A DNA stretch of 64,000 bases from an uncultured Eubacteriales bacterium (GTDB lineage Bacteria; Bacillota; Clostridia; Christensenellales; Aristaeellaceae). Position numbers and translations under genes: made by a program. Of this stretch, positions 25,323 through 33,939 are shown one piece after another. The stretch covers positions 1 to 64,000 of the forward strand of contig CACXHY010000009.1 of assembly GCA_902767565.1 (NCBI GenBank), given 5' to 3'. The notes under the pieces were generated by a model. That model did no database searches. It had not been told where the DNA came from and saw nothing but the letters and a program-made list of their open reading frames with translations. Position 1 is the stretch's first letter. Every line of letters starts with the position of its first letter.

Positions 25323-26792
25323 TCAGATCTTCCGCCAGGCGTCCCGGTGGAAGAAAGCCAGGATCGGGAACAGCTCCAGACGGCCCGCCAGCATCAGGAT
25401 GCTCATGACCGCCTTGGAGAAGCTGCCGAATTCAGAGAAGCCGCTGGCTCCCGCGCCGAAGCACGGGCCGATGTTGCTGACGCAGGTCAGGGAGGCGGTG
25501 AAGTTGTCGATCAGGTCGAACTTGCCCTCGAAGGAGATCAGCAGGCCGCCGAGAAGCACCAGAAGCACATAGACGAAGGCGAACACCGCCACCTGGTGCA
25601 GCATGGTCTCATCGATGCCCCGGCCCTCGAAACGAACGCGCTGCACGCGGCGCGGGTTGAAGGTGCGGCCGATCTCACGCTTGCTCTGCTTGAGCAGCAG
25701 GGCGATGCGCATGGTCTTCATGCCGCCGGCGGTCGAGCCGACGCACGCGCCGCAGAACATCAGGCAAAGGATGATCGCGCGGGCAGCGATCGGCCACAGG
25801 TCCGTGGTGTACGCGTCGATCGTGAAGCCGGTGGTGGACATCGTGGTCGCCACATTGAAGAACGAGTGCCGCAGCGCGTCGCCGAAGTTGCCGCCATGGG
25901 CCGGCGCCGCGATGATGCAGGCGATCAGCAGCGCCGATCCGCCGAACATGCACAGGAACCACTTCAGTTCCTCGCTCTTTGTAAAGTCCCGCCAGCGGCC
26001 TGTCACGATGGAATAATACAGGGCCAGGTTGATGCTGAACAGGGTCATGAAGACCGTGATCACGATCTCCACGGCGGGCGAATCGTAGTAGGCGATGCTG
26101 GCCGCGTGGTTGCTGAAGCCGCCGGTGCCGGCGTTGCTGACGGCGTGGAGCGCCGCGTCATAGGGTGAGAGCCCGCACAGCATCAGCGAGATGAACTCCA
26201 TCAGCGTAAGCGCCGAATACACGATGTAGAGGATCTTGGAGGAATCCGTCATCTTCGGCGCGATCTTCGACAGGGAGGGGCCGGGACTTTCCGCTCGCAC
26301 CAGGTGGGCGGAGCGTCCCGTCAGCTTCGGCAGCAGGGCCAGGCTCAGCACCAGAACGCCCATGCCGCCGATCCAGTGGGTGAACGCCCGCCAGAAGCCG
26401 ATGCCGAAGGGCATGACGCCCTCGAACTGATCCGCCGTCAGCACCGTCGCGCCGGTGGTGGTGAAACCGGACACCGACTCAAAGAAGGCGTCGAAGAAAT
26501 TCGGGATGAAGCCGCTCAGCATGAAGGGCAGCGCGCCGAACAGCGACATGACCATCCAGGAAAGGGTCACGATCATGAAGCCTTCCTTGGCCCGCAGGTT
26601 GGAGGTCTGCGGCTTCTCCAGCAGATGCATGGGTAGGCCCACGACCAGGCAGATCAGCGCCGACAGCAGCAGCGCCAGCACGTCCCTGCGCTCATCCCCG
26701 TGGGCCCAGCCGATGATGAAGGCGGGCAGCATGCAGATGGCTTCGATCACCAGAATGGTGCCGAGCATCCGGAAGACGAGTTTCTTGTTCAT
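25323..26792 (-). CDS. trkH: Potassium transporter membrane subunit TrkH
   Basis: A 489-residue Trk/Ktr/HKT channel-like transporter. Four pore loops can be found: GFTTTGATVL, SNAGTGGFSNH, MSTTGFTIDAY and SNIGPCFGAG, each with the key Gly of the K+ filter. It starts inside the trkA stop codon (ATGA), so the channel and its gating subunit are coupled in translation. Together they form a Trk-type K+ uptake system in the cytoplasmic membrane. Confidence 0.95.
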   Translation of the reverse strand: MNKKLVFRMLGTILVIEAICMLPAFIIGWAHGDERRDVLALLLSALICLVVGLPMHLLEKPQTSNLRAKEGFMIVTLSWMVMSLFGALPFMLSGFIPNFFDAFFESVSGFTTTGATVLTADQFEGVMPFGIGFWRAFTHWIGGMGVLVLSLALLPKLTGRSAHLVRAESPGPSLSKIAPKMTDSSKILYIVYSALTLMEFISLMLCGLSPYDAALHAVSNAGTGGFSNHAASIAYYDSPAVEIVITVFMTLFSINLALYYSIVTGRWRDFTKSEELKWFLCMFGGSALLIACIIAAPAHGGNFGDALRHSFFNVATTMSTTGFTIDAYTTDLWPIAARAIILCLMFCGACVGSTAGGMKTMRIALLLKQSKREIGRTFNPRRVQRVRFEGRGIDETMLHQVAVFAFVYVLLVLLGGLLISFEGKFDLIDNFTASLTCVSNIGPCFGAGASGFSEFGSFSKAVMSILMLAGRLELFPILAFFHRDAWRKI

Positions 26793-28153
26793 GTGCGGAT
26801 TACCTCGTTCAGATCGCCCAGTCCCGCCTCGCAGGTGATGATGATCACGCTGTCGCCGCTCTCGATGTGGTCGTTGCCGAAGGGCACGATGACCTTGCCC
26901 CGGCGCGCGATGACGGCCACCAGGGTGTTCTCGCGCATCTTGAGGTCCTTCAGGGGGACACCGATGTATTTCTCGCCTTCGCGGGCGATGAACTCAAGGG
27001 CTTCCGCCTTGCCGTCGATCAGACGGTAGAGCTTTTCCACCTTGGTGCCGTGGCCGCCGATGCGGGCCCGCACATAGCGCAGGATGTAAGCGCCGGTGAT
27101 CTGCCGGGGACTGATGATGGTGTCCAGTCCCATGCGGTTGATGACGTCGGCGTAATTGACCCGGTTGTTCTTCACGATCACCTTCGGCACGCCCTGGGTG
27201 GAGGCGTAGAGGCCTGTCATCAGGTTCTCCTCGTCCCGGTTGCACAGGGTGATGAAGGCGTCCATATTCTGCAGGCCTTCCTGCTCGAGCAGCTCCTGGT
27301 TGGTGCCGTCGCCCAGAAGCACGTTCACATGGGGCAGATCCTCGCTCAGCAGGGTGGCCTTGTCCGGATCGATCTCGATCATGGTGACGTGCATGCCCAG
27401 GGGCGTGATCATTCGCGCCAGGTAATAGCTGATGCGGCCGCCGCCCAGAATCATGACGTTTTTCACGGGATGGGTATCGCGGCCCATGTAGCGGAAGAAG
27501 TTGGTGATGGCGATCTGGTCCCCGGCCACATAGACCCGGTCACCGGCCTGAATGGTGAAATCGCCGGTGGGAATGCTGACCTGTCCGCCGCGCTCCACAG
27601 CCGCGAACAGCACCCGGGGCAGCCCGGGGAGCCGCGTGGGCACATCCCGCAGCATGCAGCCGGTCACGGGATCTTTCGGCTGCGCCCGGAACTCCACCAT
27701 CTCGATCAGGCCCTTGGCGAAGGACTCGATGTTGCTGGCGAAGGGGAAGCGCAGCAGCTTGTTGATCTCCAGCGCGGTCGCCCGCTCCGGGTTCACGGCC
27801 AGATCGATGCCCAGCTCGTGCTGCAGCAGGGTCAGGCTCTCGTTGTACTTCGGGTCGCGGATGCGCGCGATGCAGTACTTGGCGCCCAGCCGCTTGCCGA
27901 TCAGGCAGCAGAGCATGTTGATCTCGTCGCCTGCGGTGGCGGCGATGAGGATATCGGCATGGGCCGCTCCCGCGTCGATCAGGGTCTGCGCGTTGGCGCC
28001 GTTGCCCTCCACCACCATCACGTCGTACAGATCCTCGCAGCGGTGCAGGACGTCCTCGTCGTTGTCGATGATCACCACGTCATGCGCTTCGTTCGTCAGA
28101 TTCTCGGCCAGCGTCTTGCCAACCTTGCCGGCGCCGACGATCAGAATTCTCAT
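26789..28153 (-). CDS. trkA: Trk potassium uptake regulatory subunit TrkA
   Basis: A 454-residue cytosolic ring-forming regulator with two RCK units. The N-terminal Rossmann fold shows ILIVGAGKVGKTLAENL with VVIIDNDEDVL. The second shows VMILGGGRISYYLARM with TMIEIDPDKA. Each is followed by a C-terminal TrkA_C domain, and both nucleotide-binding glycine motifs are intact. The protein gates TrkH in response to NAD(H), ATP/ADP or cyclic dinucleotides in known systems. It is first in an operon with trkH, the flippase and mazG. Confidence 0.95.
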   Translation of the reverse strand: MRILIVGAGKVGKTLAENLTNEAHDVVIIDNDEDVLHRCEDLYDVMVVEGNGANAQTLIDAGAAHADILIAATAGDEINMLCCLIGKRLGAKYCIARIRDPKYNESLTLLQHELGIDLAVNPERATALEINKLLRFPFASNIESFAKGLIEMVEFRAQPKDPVTGCMLRDVPTRLPGLPRVLFAAVERGGQVSIPTGDFTIQAGDRVYVAGDQIAITNFFRYMGRDTHPVKNVMILGGGRISYYLARMITPLGMHVTMIEIDPDKATLLSEDLPHVNVLLGDGTNQELLEQEGLQNMDAFITLCNRDEENLMTGLYASTQGVPKVIVKNNRVNYADVINRMGLDTIISPRQITGAYILRYVRARIGGHGTKVEKLYRLIDGKAEALEFIAREGEKYIGVPLKDLKMRENTLVAVIARRGKVIVPFGNDHIESGDSVIIITCEAGLGDLNEVIRT

Positions 28154-28266
28154 AGGGCAGAAACCTCACTTCCGCACGGTCAATGGGACAAGCTCCGGAC
28201 ACGGGGCCCGGCGGGCTCTGCACGGGCAGGCGTCAGTTCCGCCGCTCCTACAGAAAGCCATTTTAC

Positions 28267-28275
28267 ATTGTACCA
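28267..28275 (-). promoter_or_regulatory. Extended -10 promoter for the trkA operon
   Basis: On the minus strand TGgTACAAT, an extended -10 element about 115 bases before trkA; only a weak -35 (TTTCAA) is seen. The leader between it and trkA shows no riboswitch I recognise. Confidence 0.5.
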
Positions 28276-28412
28276 CAAGACGCGTGTTTTTGAAAGCGTC
28301 GGCGCCACATTCCTTTCATCATTGCAGGAAAACAGATGAGCGCGGCGAATCAATAATCAGATACATCTCCGTCCCCTGTTCCGGTGTCAAAAAGCGAGGA
28401 GGAAACTGACAC

Positions 28413-29030
28413 ATGAAGGTACTGCTCATCAACGGAAGCCCGGATCCCCGCGGATGCATCCACACCGCCATGACCCTGGCCGCTGAGGTGCTGAACGCCC
28501 AGGGCATCGAGACCGAGGAGATCCACATCGGCAACAAGGACATCCGCGGATGCATCGGCTGCCGCCGCTGCAAGACCACGGGCCAGTGCGTCTTCAAGGA
28601 TCTGGTGAACGAGGTCTCCACCAAGCTGGCCGAGGCGGACGGCATCGTCATCGGCTCCCCCGTGTACTTCGGCAATCCCAACGGCACGGTGCTGTCCTTC
28701 ATGCAGCGCCTGTTCTACAGCTGCGGCTGCGATCTGCACATGAAGGTCGGCGCGTCGGTGGTCTCCTGCCGCCGCGGCGGGAACAGCGCCACCTTTGAGG
28801 CGCTGAACCAGTTCTTCGGCATCAGCGGCATGCCCACCGTGCCCGCCACCTACTGGAACGACGTGCACGGCTACAAGGCCGAGGATGTGATGGCGGACGT
28901 GGAAGGCGTGGAGACCATCCGCAACATGGCCACCAACATGGCTTTCATGATCAGGTCCATCCAGGCGGGCAAGGAGCAGTTCGGCAAGCCCGAGGTGAAA
29001 CACCTGCAGTTTACCAACTTCATCCGCTGA
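28413..29030 (+). CDS. Flavodoxin-like iron-sulfur flavoprotein/NADPH-FMN reductase family
   Basis: A 205-residue flavodoxin fold: the phosphate loop is LLINGSPDPRGCIHTAMTLA, and GIVIGSPVYFGNPNGTVLSFM lines the isoalloxazine site. Between them is CIGCRRCKTTGQC, a compact Cys cluster like that of iron-sulfur flavoproteins (Isf), which bind a 4Fe-4S cluster next to FMN and move electrons in anaerobes. The redox partner is unknown. It forms a single-gene unit, divergent from trkA and closed by a terminator. Confidence 0.85.
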   Translation: MKVLLINGSPDPRGCIHTAMTLAAEVLNAQGIETEEIHIGNKDIRGCIGCRRCKTTGQCVFKDLVNEVSTKLAEADGIVIGSPVYFGNPNGTVLSFMQRLFYSCGCDLHMKVGASVVSCRRGGNSATFEALNQFFGISGMPTVPATYWNDVHGYKAEDVMADVEGVETIRNMATNMAFMIRSIQAGKEQFGKPEVKHLQFTNFIR

Positions 29031-29049
29031 CCGGCCTTACCGCCGCCGT

Positions 29050-29087
29050 CCGGAGGGAGCCACGCTCGCGGCTCCATCCGGTTTTCC
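29050..29087 (+). terminator. Terminator after the flavoprotein gene
   Basis: CCGGA-g-GGAGCC (29050-29061) pairs with GGCTCC-a-TCCGG (29070-29081), then TTTTCC. Confidence 0.8.
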
Positions 29088-29136
29088 TTGAGCAGCGTGT
29101 CCGAAGACCGTTTTCATTCGAGAGGAGAGACCACCC

Positions 29137-30366
29137 ATGAAGATCCGCCGCCTTGCCCCCTTCCTGCTGTGCGCCGCCCTGCTGTTGAGCGCTCTTCCCG
29201 CCCTGCCGGAGGAGGCGAAGGAGATCAACGAGCCCGACATGGCCGCCTATGCCGCCTGCGTCAACGGCCTGGCCGTGGAATACGGCATCCCCGTCATCCT
29301 CTGGGACTGCAGCGTGCATGTCAATCGCGGGGAGCTGCGCGTGAACTACCCGATGTATGTGGAGGCGATCATGGGCTGCTATCCGGTGCGCACTGTGCCC
29401 GGCAACGGCGGGGACAACGCCGTGTTCGAGGAGGAATCCGCCTTCGAGGCCGCGGCGAACTTCGGCCCCGGGTTCAATCTCGGCAACACGCTCGACGCCA
29501 CCAGCTTCAACATCAACAACGTCGCCGCGAACGAGCAGGGCTGGATCGTGAAATGGGGCGAGAAGGACGGAGACGGCCATGTCCTCCCCCGCGCCTTCGA
29601 GACCGCCTGGGGCCAGCCTCTCACCACGCCGGAGATCGCGGACTACATCATCGGGCTGGGCTTCAACACCGTCCGCATCCCGGTCACCTGGGCCGAGCAC
29701 ATCGACGACAAGGGCAACATCGATCCCGTCTGGATGGCGCGGGTGCACGAGATCGTCGACTACTTCTACGACCGGGGCGTCTATGTCATCATCAACCTTC
29801 ACCACGACGGCGGCGCCGACGGCTGGATCGAGGCCACCGAAGCCTCCTACGATGCGTATTCCGCCCGCTTCTCCCGGGTCTGGACGCAGATCGCGGAGTC
29901 CTTTGAGGGATACGACGAGCGCCTGATCTTCGAGAGCATGAACGAGGTGCTGGACGGAAACAACAGCTGGAGCGAGCCCACCGCCGATGCCTCCCGCTGG
30001 ATCAACGCCTGGAACCAGCTCTTTGTGGACTCCGTGCGCGCCACGGGCGGCAACAACGCAACGCGCAACCTGATCGTGATGACCTACGGCGGCGGCGGCG
30101 CGGAGGGGAACTTCACCCGTTTCGTTCTGCCGACGGACACCTGCGAAGGCCATCTGATGATCACCGTCCACAACTATGATCCTACCGCCTTCACCTGGAC
30201 GACCGCCACCTGGACGCGCATGACCGCCCGCTGGAGCGATGCCGCCCACGGCTCCGTCCTCCGCCGCGAGTTCGCCCTCTACAAGCGCTGGTCCGACCGC
30301 TTCGGCGTTCCGATCGTGGTGGGCGAATACAACGCCGATCCCAAAGCCTACGCGGATTACGACTGA
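29137..30366 (+). CDS. Secreted GH5 endoglucanase, apparently circularly permuted
   Basis: 409 residues with a signal peptide (~1-24). The barrel from GFNLGNTLDA (~112, strand 1) onward is GH5: FNTVRIPVTWAEHI (strand 2), LHHDGGADGW, the acid/base Glu in FESMNEV (Glu270), VHNYDP, and the nucleophile in VVGEYNA (Glu397). The protein then stops at residue 409. The missing helix 7, strand 8 and helix 8 are present before strand 1, at ~36-82: MAAYAACVNGLAVEYGIPVILWD, then YPMYVEAIMG, which match the usual GH5 C-terminus (GIPxxxWDNG, YYPEIVxAIM). So the domain looks circularly permuted within the strand 7/helix 7 loop. It is probably secreted to cut beta-glucans. AGAGGAGAG precedes the ATG. Confidence 0.88.
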   Translation: MKIRRLAPFLLCAALLLSALPALPEEAKEINEPDMAAYAACVNGLAVEYGIPVILWDCSVHVNRGELRVNYPMYVEAIMGCYPVRTVPGNGGDNAVFEEESAFEAAANFGPGFNLGNTLDATSFNINNVAANEQGWIVKWGEKDGDGHVLPRAFETAWGQPLTTPEIADYIIGLGFNTVRIPVTWAEHIDDKGNIDPVWMARVHEIVDYFYDRGVYVIINLHHDGGADGWIEATEASYDAYSARFSRVWTQIAESFEGYDERLIFESMNEVLDGNNSWSEPTADASRWINAWNQLFVDSVRATGGNNATRNLIVMTYGGGGAEGNFTRFVLPTDTCEGHLMITVHNYDPTAFTWTTATWTRMTARWSDAAHGSVLRREFALYKRWSDRFGVPIVVGEYNADPKAYADYD

Positions 30367-30834
30367 TTTGGGACGCTCCGGTTTCGGCGGCCTTCCGCGC
30401 AAACACCACGCATCGCGCGGGCGCGGGATGTTCTGCATGCCGGGATCGCGGCGTCATGCGCGGCATTCATACGGTCATCAAAAATGATTCTGTGATCGGG
30501 ACATGCGCGGCGGATCCGCGGTTTGGGGATGAGGCCGGGACGGGGCATGACGCCGGTTACGGTGCGCTGCTGTTCAGCCTTCGCATGGCCGGGCGGCAGG
30601 AGTTGCACCCGAATATGCCTTTCATGGGGTCCGGGCAGCGCTTCCCTGCCCGTCCTCCGCAGGAGCACCGTACACGGAGTCCGGAGAACGCTTTCCCGCG
30701 GAATGCGTACCTCTTCCGTTTGCATCTCCCCCGCACCACGGCAGCGGAGAGGAGGCCGGGCACGGGGAACGGCAACACTGCGCAGAGAATTTCCTCGTTT
30801 TCATGAATTCATAGTACTAATTGCCGCAGGATTG
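30367..30834. other. Intergenic stretch without a supported gene
   Basis: About 470 bases between the GH5 gene and the next promoter. Short frames (for example 30456-30806, +) have poor ribosome sites and no recognisable domain. There is an imperfect inverted repeat near 30670-30715. It may hold a decayed gene. Confidence 0.5.
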
Positions 30835-30843
30835 TGATATAAT
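30835..30843 (+). promoter_or_regulatory. Extended -10 promoter for the DUF218-decarboxylase gene
   Basis: TGaTATAAT, a perfect extended -10; no clear -35. It would give a GC-rich leader of about 220 bases before ATG 31068, in which I recognise no known riboswitch. Confidence 0.6.
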
Positions 30844-31067
30844 GATGCCACTGATTCCAATCAGGAGTGCGCGAGCCTTTGGAAAGAAAACGGGGCGTTC
30901 CTGAAGGGAGACCCGGGCAGGCCGGATGCGCTCCCGCGGCGGCCCGGCGTTCCTGTGCCGGATGGCCGCACCAGACACCGGGCGGAAAGGGCGCTTCTAT
31001 TACGTGGGCGCACTCATCCCCGGAAGCGTCCAACCGCAAGATGAACGGATCGGAGGCAGGTTCTGCG

Positions 31068-32699
31068 ATGAAATGGATCATCAGGCTCTTTACGGTTCTC
31101 TGCGCCGTGCCGGCGCTGGTCCTCGGAGGCTGTGGCGCCGAAAAGAACGAAGCGGCGCCGCAGGCACTCATCGAGCGCATCGTGATCACCTACGCGGCCA
31201 ACGGTGAGGTTGACGCGCAGGCTCGGGAGGCCCTTGCGGCAGCCGACCCCCTGCTCGCGGAGAAGTGGACCCGCATCATGGACCTGTGGGAAGCGCCCGT
31301 CGCGGTGAACGCCGCGCTGCCGGACGATCTTCCGGATGACGACACCCTCTGCCTGGTGGTCCTCGGCTTCCAGCTGAACCCCGACGGTACCATGCGGGAT
31401 GAGCTGATCGGGCGGCTGAACGTGCTGCTGGCCGCCGCGGAGCAATATCCGCGGGCGATCATTGTCTGCACAGGCGGCGGCACCGCGGCAAACGATCCTA
31501 CGGCCACCGAGGCGGGCCGGATGGCGGAATGGATCACGGATCACGGAGTGGATCCTTCCCGTGTATACGTGGAGGACAAATCCCTCACCACGGCCCAGAA
31601 CGCCATCCTCACCTTCGACATCCTGGAGGAGCGCTGCCCGCAGGTGACACAGATCGCCATCATCTCCAGCGACTATCATATTGCCACCGGCACGCTGCTC
31701 TTCGGCGCGGAGGCGATCCTGCGCGACAGCAACGTCACCGTGACGGGCAACGCGGCGTGGAAGGCCCCCGGCGGCTCGCTCTCCGTCATGTTTCAGGCCG
31801 GCGCGCTGATCGAACTGTCCGGGGACGTGGAAACCGCGTTCGCGATCTATTATGAGACCTATGACATCCACGAACTGCCTCCGCTGCACACGGAAACGGA
31901 GAATGCTGAGGATATCGGGGTGGACAGGGAATGCGTCTATCAGGTCGCGCTGCTGCAGTCCCTCGCCCAGGGGCATTTTGACGGCATGGTCACCGTGGGC
32001 GAGCTGAAGAAACACGGAGATACCGGAATCGGCACCTTTGACGGCCTGAACGGCGAAATGATCGTGCTGGACGGCGTGGTCTACCGGGCCGCCGGCGACG
32101 GCAGCATCGAGATCCCGCCGGACAGCGAGACCATCCCCTTCTCCAACGTGACTTTTTTCGAGCCGGATATCACCCTGACGCTGGAAGATGTCGCCGATAT
32201 GGCGCAGCTCCGGGAACGACTGAACGCCGCGGTGAACGAAAACGGCAGCAACCTGTTCTACGTGGTCCGGATCACGGGCACGTTCTCCTTCATCAAGGTC
32301 CGCAGCGAGGACAAGCAGGAAAAGCCCTACGGCAATCTGGACGTGGTGCTGGCCGCAGACCAGTACGAATACGACTACGAGAACATCGCTGGCACCATGG
32401 TCGGCCTGTACTGCCCCTCCTTCATGGGCGGACTCAACAGCGTCGGCTGGCATTTCCACTTCATCACCGAGGATCTGACGCGGGGCGGCCATGTGCTGCA
32501 AGTCAGCATCGGCAGCGCCGAGGCTTCGCTGGATACGACGCCCGGCTTCGCGCTGGCGCTCCCCGAGACGGACGCGGATTTTCACAGCATGGATCTGAGC
32601 ATCGACATGGATGAAGCCATCAATCGCGCAGAGACGGCCACATCCTCGGATCCCGCTCCGGAGGCGGAGGAGACCGAGACCGACCTGTCAGACCCGTAA
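31068..32699 (+). CDS. Lipoprotein fusing DUF218 (YdcF-like) to acetolactate decarboxylase
   Basis: A 543-residue lipoprotein (lipobox LGGC, Cys22). Residues ~92-245 are a DUF218/YdcF-like domain: CLVVLGFQLNPDGTMRDELIGRL, IVCTGGGTA, ATEAGRMAEWI, and EDKSLTTAQNA with SSDYH. Residues ~287-520 are alpha-acetolactate decarboxylase: LLQSLAQGHFDGMVTVGELKKHG, GIGTFDGLNGEMIVLDG, and the metal ligands in GWHFHF (His462, His464) and GGHVL (His475), with the spacing of the Brevibacillus enzyme. Decarboxylase makes acetoin. DUF218 proteins act at the envelope with unclear chemistry. One continuous frame with GGAGG before ATG 31068; an upstream in-frame start at 30867 is unlikely. The architecture is unusual. 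Confidence 0.88.
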   Translation: MKWIIRLFTVLCAVPALVLGGCGAEKNEAAPQALIERIVITYAANGEVDAQAREALAAADPLLAEKWTRIMDLWEAPVAVNAALPDDLPDDDTLCLVVLGFQLNPDGTMRDELIGRLNVLLAAAEQYPRAIIVCTGGGTAANDPTATEAGRMAEWITDHGVDPSRVYVEDKSLTTAQNAILTFDILEERCPQVTQIAIISSDYHIATGTLLFGAEAILRDSNVTVTGNAAWKAPGGSLSVMFQAGALIELSGDVETAFAIYYETYDIHELPPLHTETENAEDIGVDRECVYQVALLQSLAQGHFDGMVTVGELKKHGDTGIGTFDGLNGEMIVLDGVVYRAAGDGSIEIPPDSETIPFSNVTFFEPDITLTLEDVADMAQLRERLNAAVNENGSNLFYVVRITGTFSFIKVRSEDKQEKPYGNLDVVLAADQYEYDYENIAGTMVGLYCPSFMGGLNSVGWHFHFITEDLTRGGHVLQVSIGSAEASLDTTPGFALALPETDADFHSMDLSIDMDEAINRAETATSSDPAPEAEETETDLSDP

Positions 32700-32743
32700 C
32701 GGGACACGTTTCGCGGGGATCCCGTGACGCATAATGAGGTCTT

Positions 32744-33462
32744 ATGAGCAACACCAAAGCATTCAGGCGGTATCTGCTGTACCCGACACACGCGCTGCGG
32801 GGATGGCTGCTGCTGCCCCACGGCGTGCAGCGTCTGGATCAAACCGGCTGCGAGTTTCTGTCAAAGCATGACTACGCGCTTCTGCTCGACTGCGACGGGC
32901 AGACAGACATCGCGTACAACGAATTACCGGAGGCAGACCGCGCCAGGTACGATGACTGGGAAAAGCAGGCCGTCATCCGCCGGTGCGAGGGTGAGGAAGC
33001 GATGCTTCTCCCCGAACAGAGATACCGCTATTACAACAACGCTACAAGGACAATGTGCAGTGATCCATCACCGGCAAATGCAACTATCGGTGCCGCCACT
33101 GCTTCATGTCCGCGCCTCACGCGGCGACAGGCGAGCCGAGCTGGGACGAGCTGATGACCATGCTGGACGCCTTTGAGCGCTGCGGCATCCGCAGCGTCGG
33201 CCTGACGGGCGGCGAGCCGCTGATCTGCAAGGACTTCTGGCCGCTGGTCGACGAGATCCTGAAGCGGGGCATCTTCATCACCACCATCTTCAGCAACGGT
33301 CTGCTTGTGACGGACGCGTTTCTTGACGAGATGGAGAAGCGGGGCATCCGCACCACCATCCAGTTCAGTTTTGACGGCGTGGGACGCCACGACTGGATGC
33401 GCGGCGTTCCCGGCGCGGAGAAGGCGGTGATGAAGAGATGGAGGCTCTCTCCGGCGGCGTGA
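32744..33462 (+). pseudogene. Decayed radical-SAM/SPASM-type peptide maturase
   Basis: Frame one (32744-~33043) gives the N-terminal domain of a radical-SAM peptide-modifying enzyme. A one-base shift near 33040 moves the reading to a second frame: YKDNVQ, then a TGA at 33064-33066 where the family has Trp, then SITGKCNYRCRHCFMSAPH with the CxxxCxxC cluster motif. VGLTGGEPLICKDFW, IFSNGLLV and FSFDGVGRHDWMRG follow. The homology ends at GAEKAV (~33428), where the DNA runs straight into the double-glycine peptide reading frame. The SPASM or other C-terminal half is gone. It cannot make an active enzyme as read; sequencing error could explain the shift but not the loss of the C-terminus. Confidence 0.8.
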
Positions 33463-33719
33463 AGATCGACTGGAACGCCAAATGCCAGGCTACCGTGGAA
33501 AACGGCAGTTCCTGCTGGGGAACCGACGCCTGCTACGGAATCAACTTGAGGTATCTGCGGGACAGAGCCAAGGACGGCTGTTCGGCCACGGTCGAGCCCA
33601 CCACCTTCTCCACCTGCACGAGCAGCGACTGGTGCTCGGTCGCCGTGATCCGGTACAAGTCCTGCGACAGCAACTTCGCCCCCAAGATCGGCGGATCCCA
33701 TCCCCACGTCGGCGTTTGA
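33438..33719 (+). CDS. Cys-rich double-glycine peptide (RiPP/bacteriocin-like), leader truncated
   Basis: The frame reads DEEMEALSGG followed by an 83-residue Cys-rich stretch with seven cysteines. DEEMEALSGG is the end of a double-glycine leader of the kind cut by C39 peptidase transporters. The core has two copies of a motif: C-Q-ATVE-N-GSS-C-WGTDA-C and C-S-ATVE-PTTFST-C-TSSDW-C, i.e. C-x-ATVE-x(4-6)-C-x4-C. Upstream the leader is fused to the broken radical-SAM gene, so only seven leader residues follow the first ATG. Either translation is lost or it begins in the upstream frame. A good terminator lies 110 bases downstream. The peptide family was not recognised by name. Confidence 0.55.
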   Translation: MEALSGGVKIDWNAKCQATVENGSSCWGTDACYGINLRYLRDRAKDGCSATVEPTTFSTCTSSDWCSVAVIRYKSCDSNFAPKIGGSHPHVGV

Positions 33720-33829
33720 TCGGCTCCTGATTTGCCGGGCATGGCCGGCCAGGGACAGCGTCAACCGCAAAGCTGCCGTTCAACGGCATAAGTTTCGATG
33801 CTTCCATGCCGGGAGCGGAGGAGCGATCC

Positions 33830-33863
33830 GATGAAAAACCGCCCATCCCGGGCGGTTTTCATC
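33830..33863 (+). terminator. Terminator after the Cys-rich peptide
   Basis: GATGAAAA-ACCGCCC pairs with GGGCGGT-TTTCATC around ATCCC. Confidence 0.85.
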
Positions 33864-33939
33864 GTTCGTCGGCAGCAAGCGTTCCTTCTGCGTATTCGCG
33901 TGCACAACCTTTGAACGTTCTGATTCGTGTAAATGTTCA

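Noticed and set aside
28154-28266. Possible c-di-AMP riboswitch upstream of trkA
   Set aside because: Tempting for a potassium transporter operon, but the ydaO-type core is not present.
30456-30806. 116-residue plus-strand frame between the GH5 and DUF218 genes
   Set aside because: No ribosome site, biased Arg/Pro-rich composition and no domain; it overlaps the promoter region of the next gene.
30844-31067. Possible riboswitch in the long leader of the DUF218-decarboxylase gene
   Set aside because: The leader is GC-rich and can fold, but I could not match the conserved core of any riboswitch class I know.
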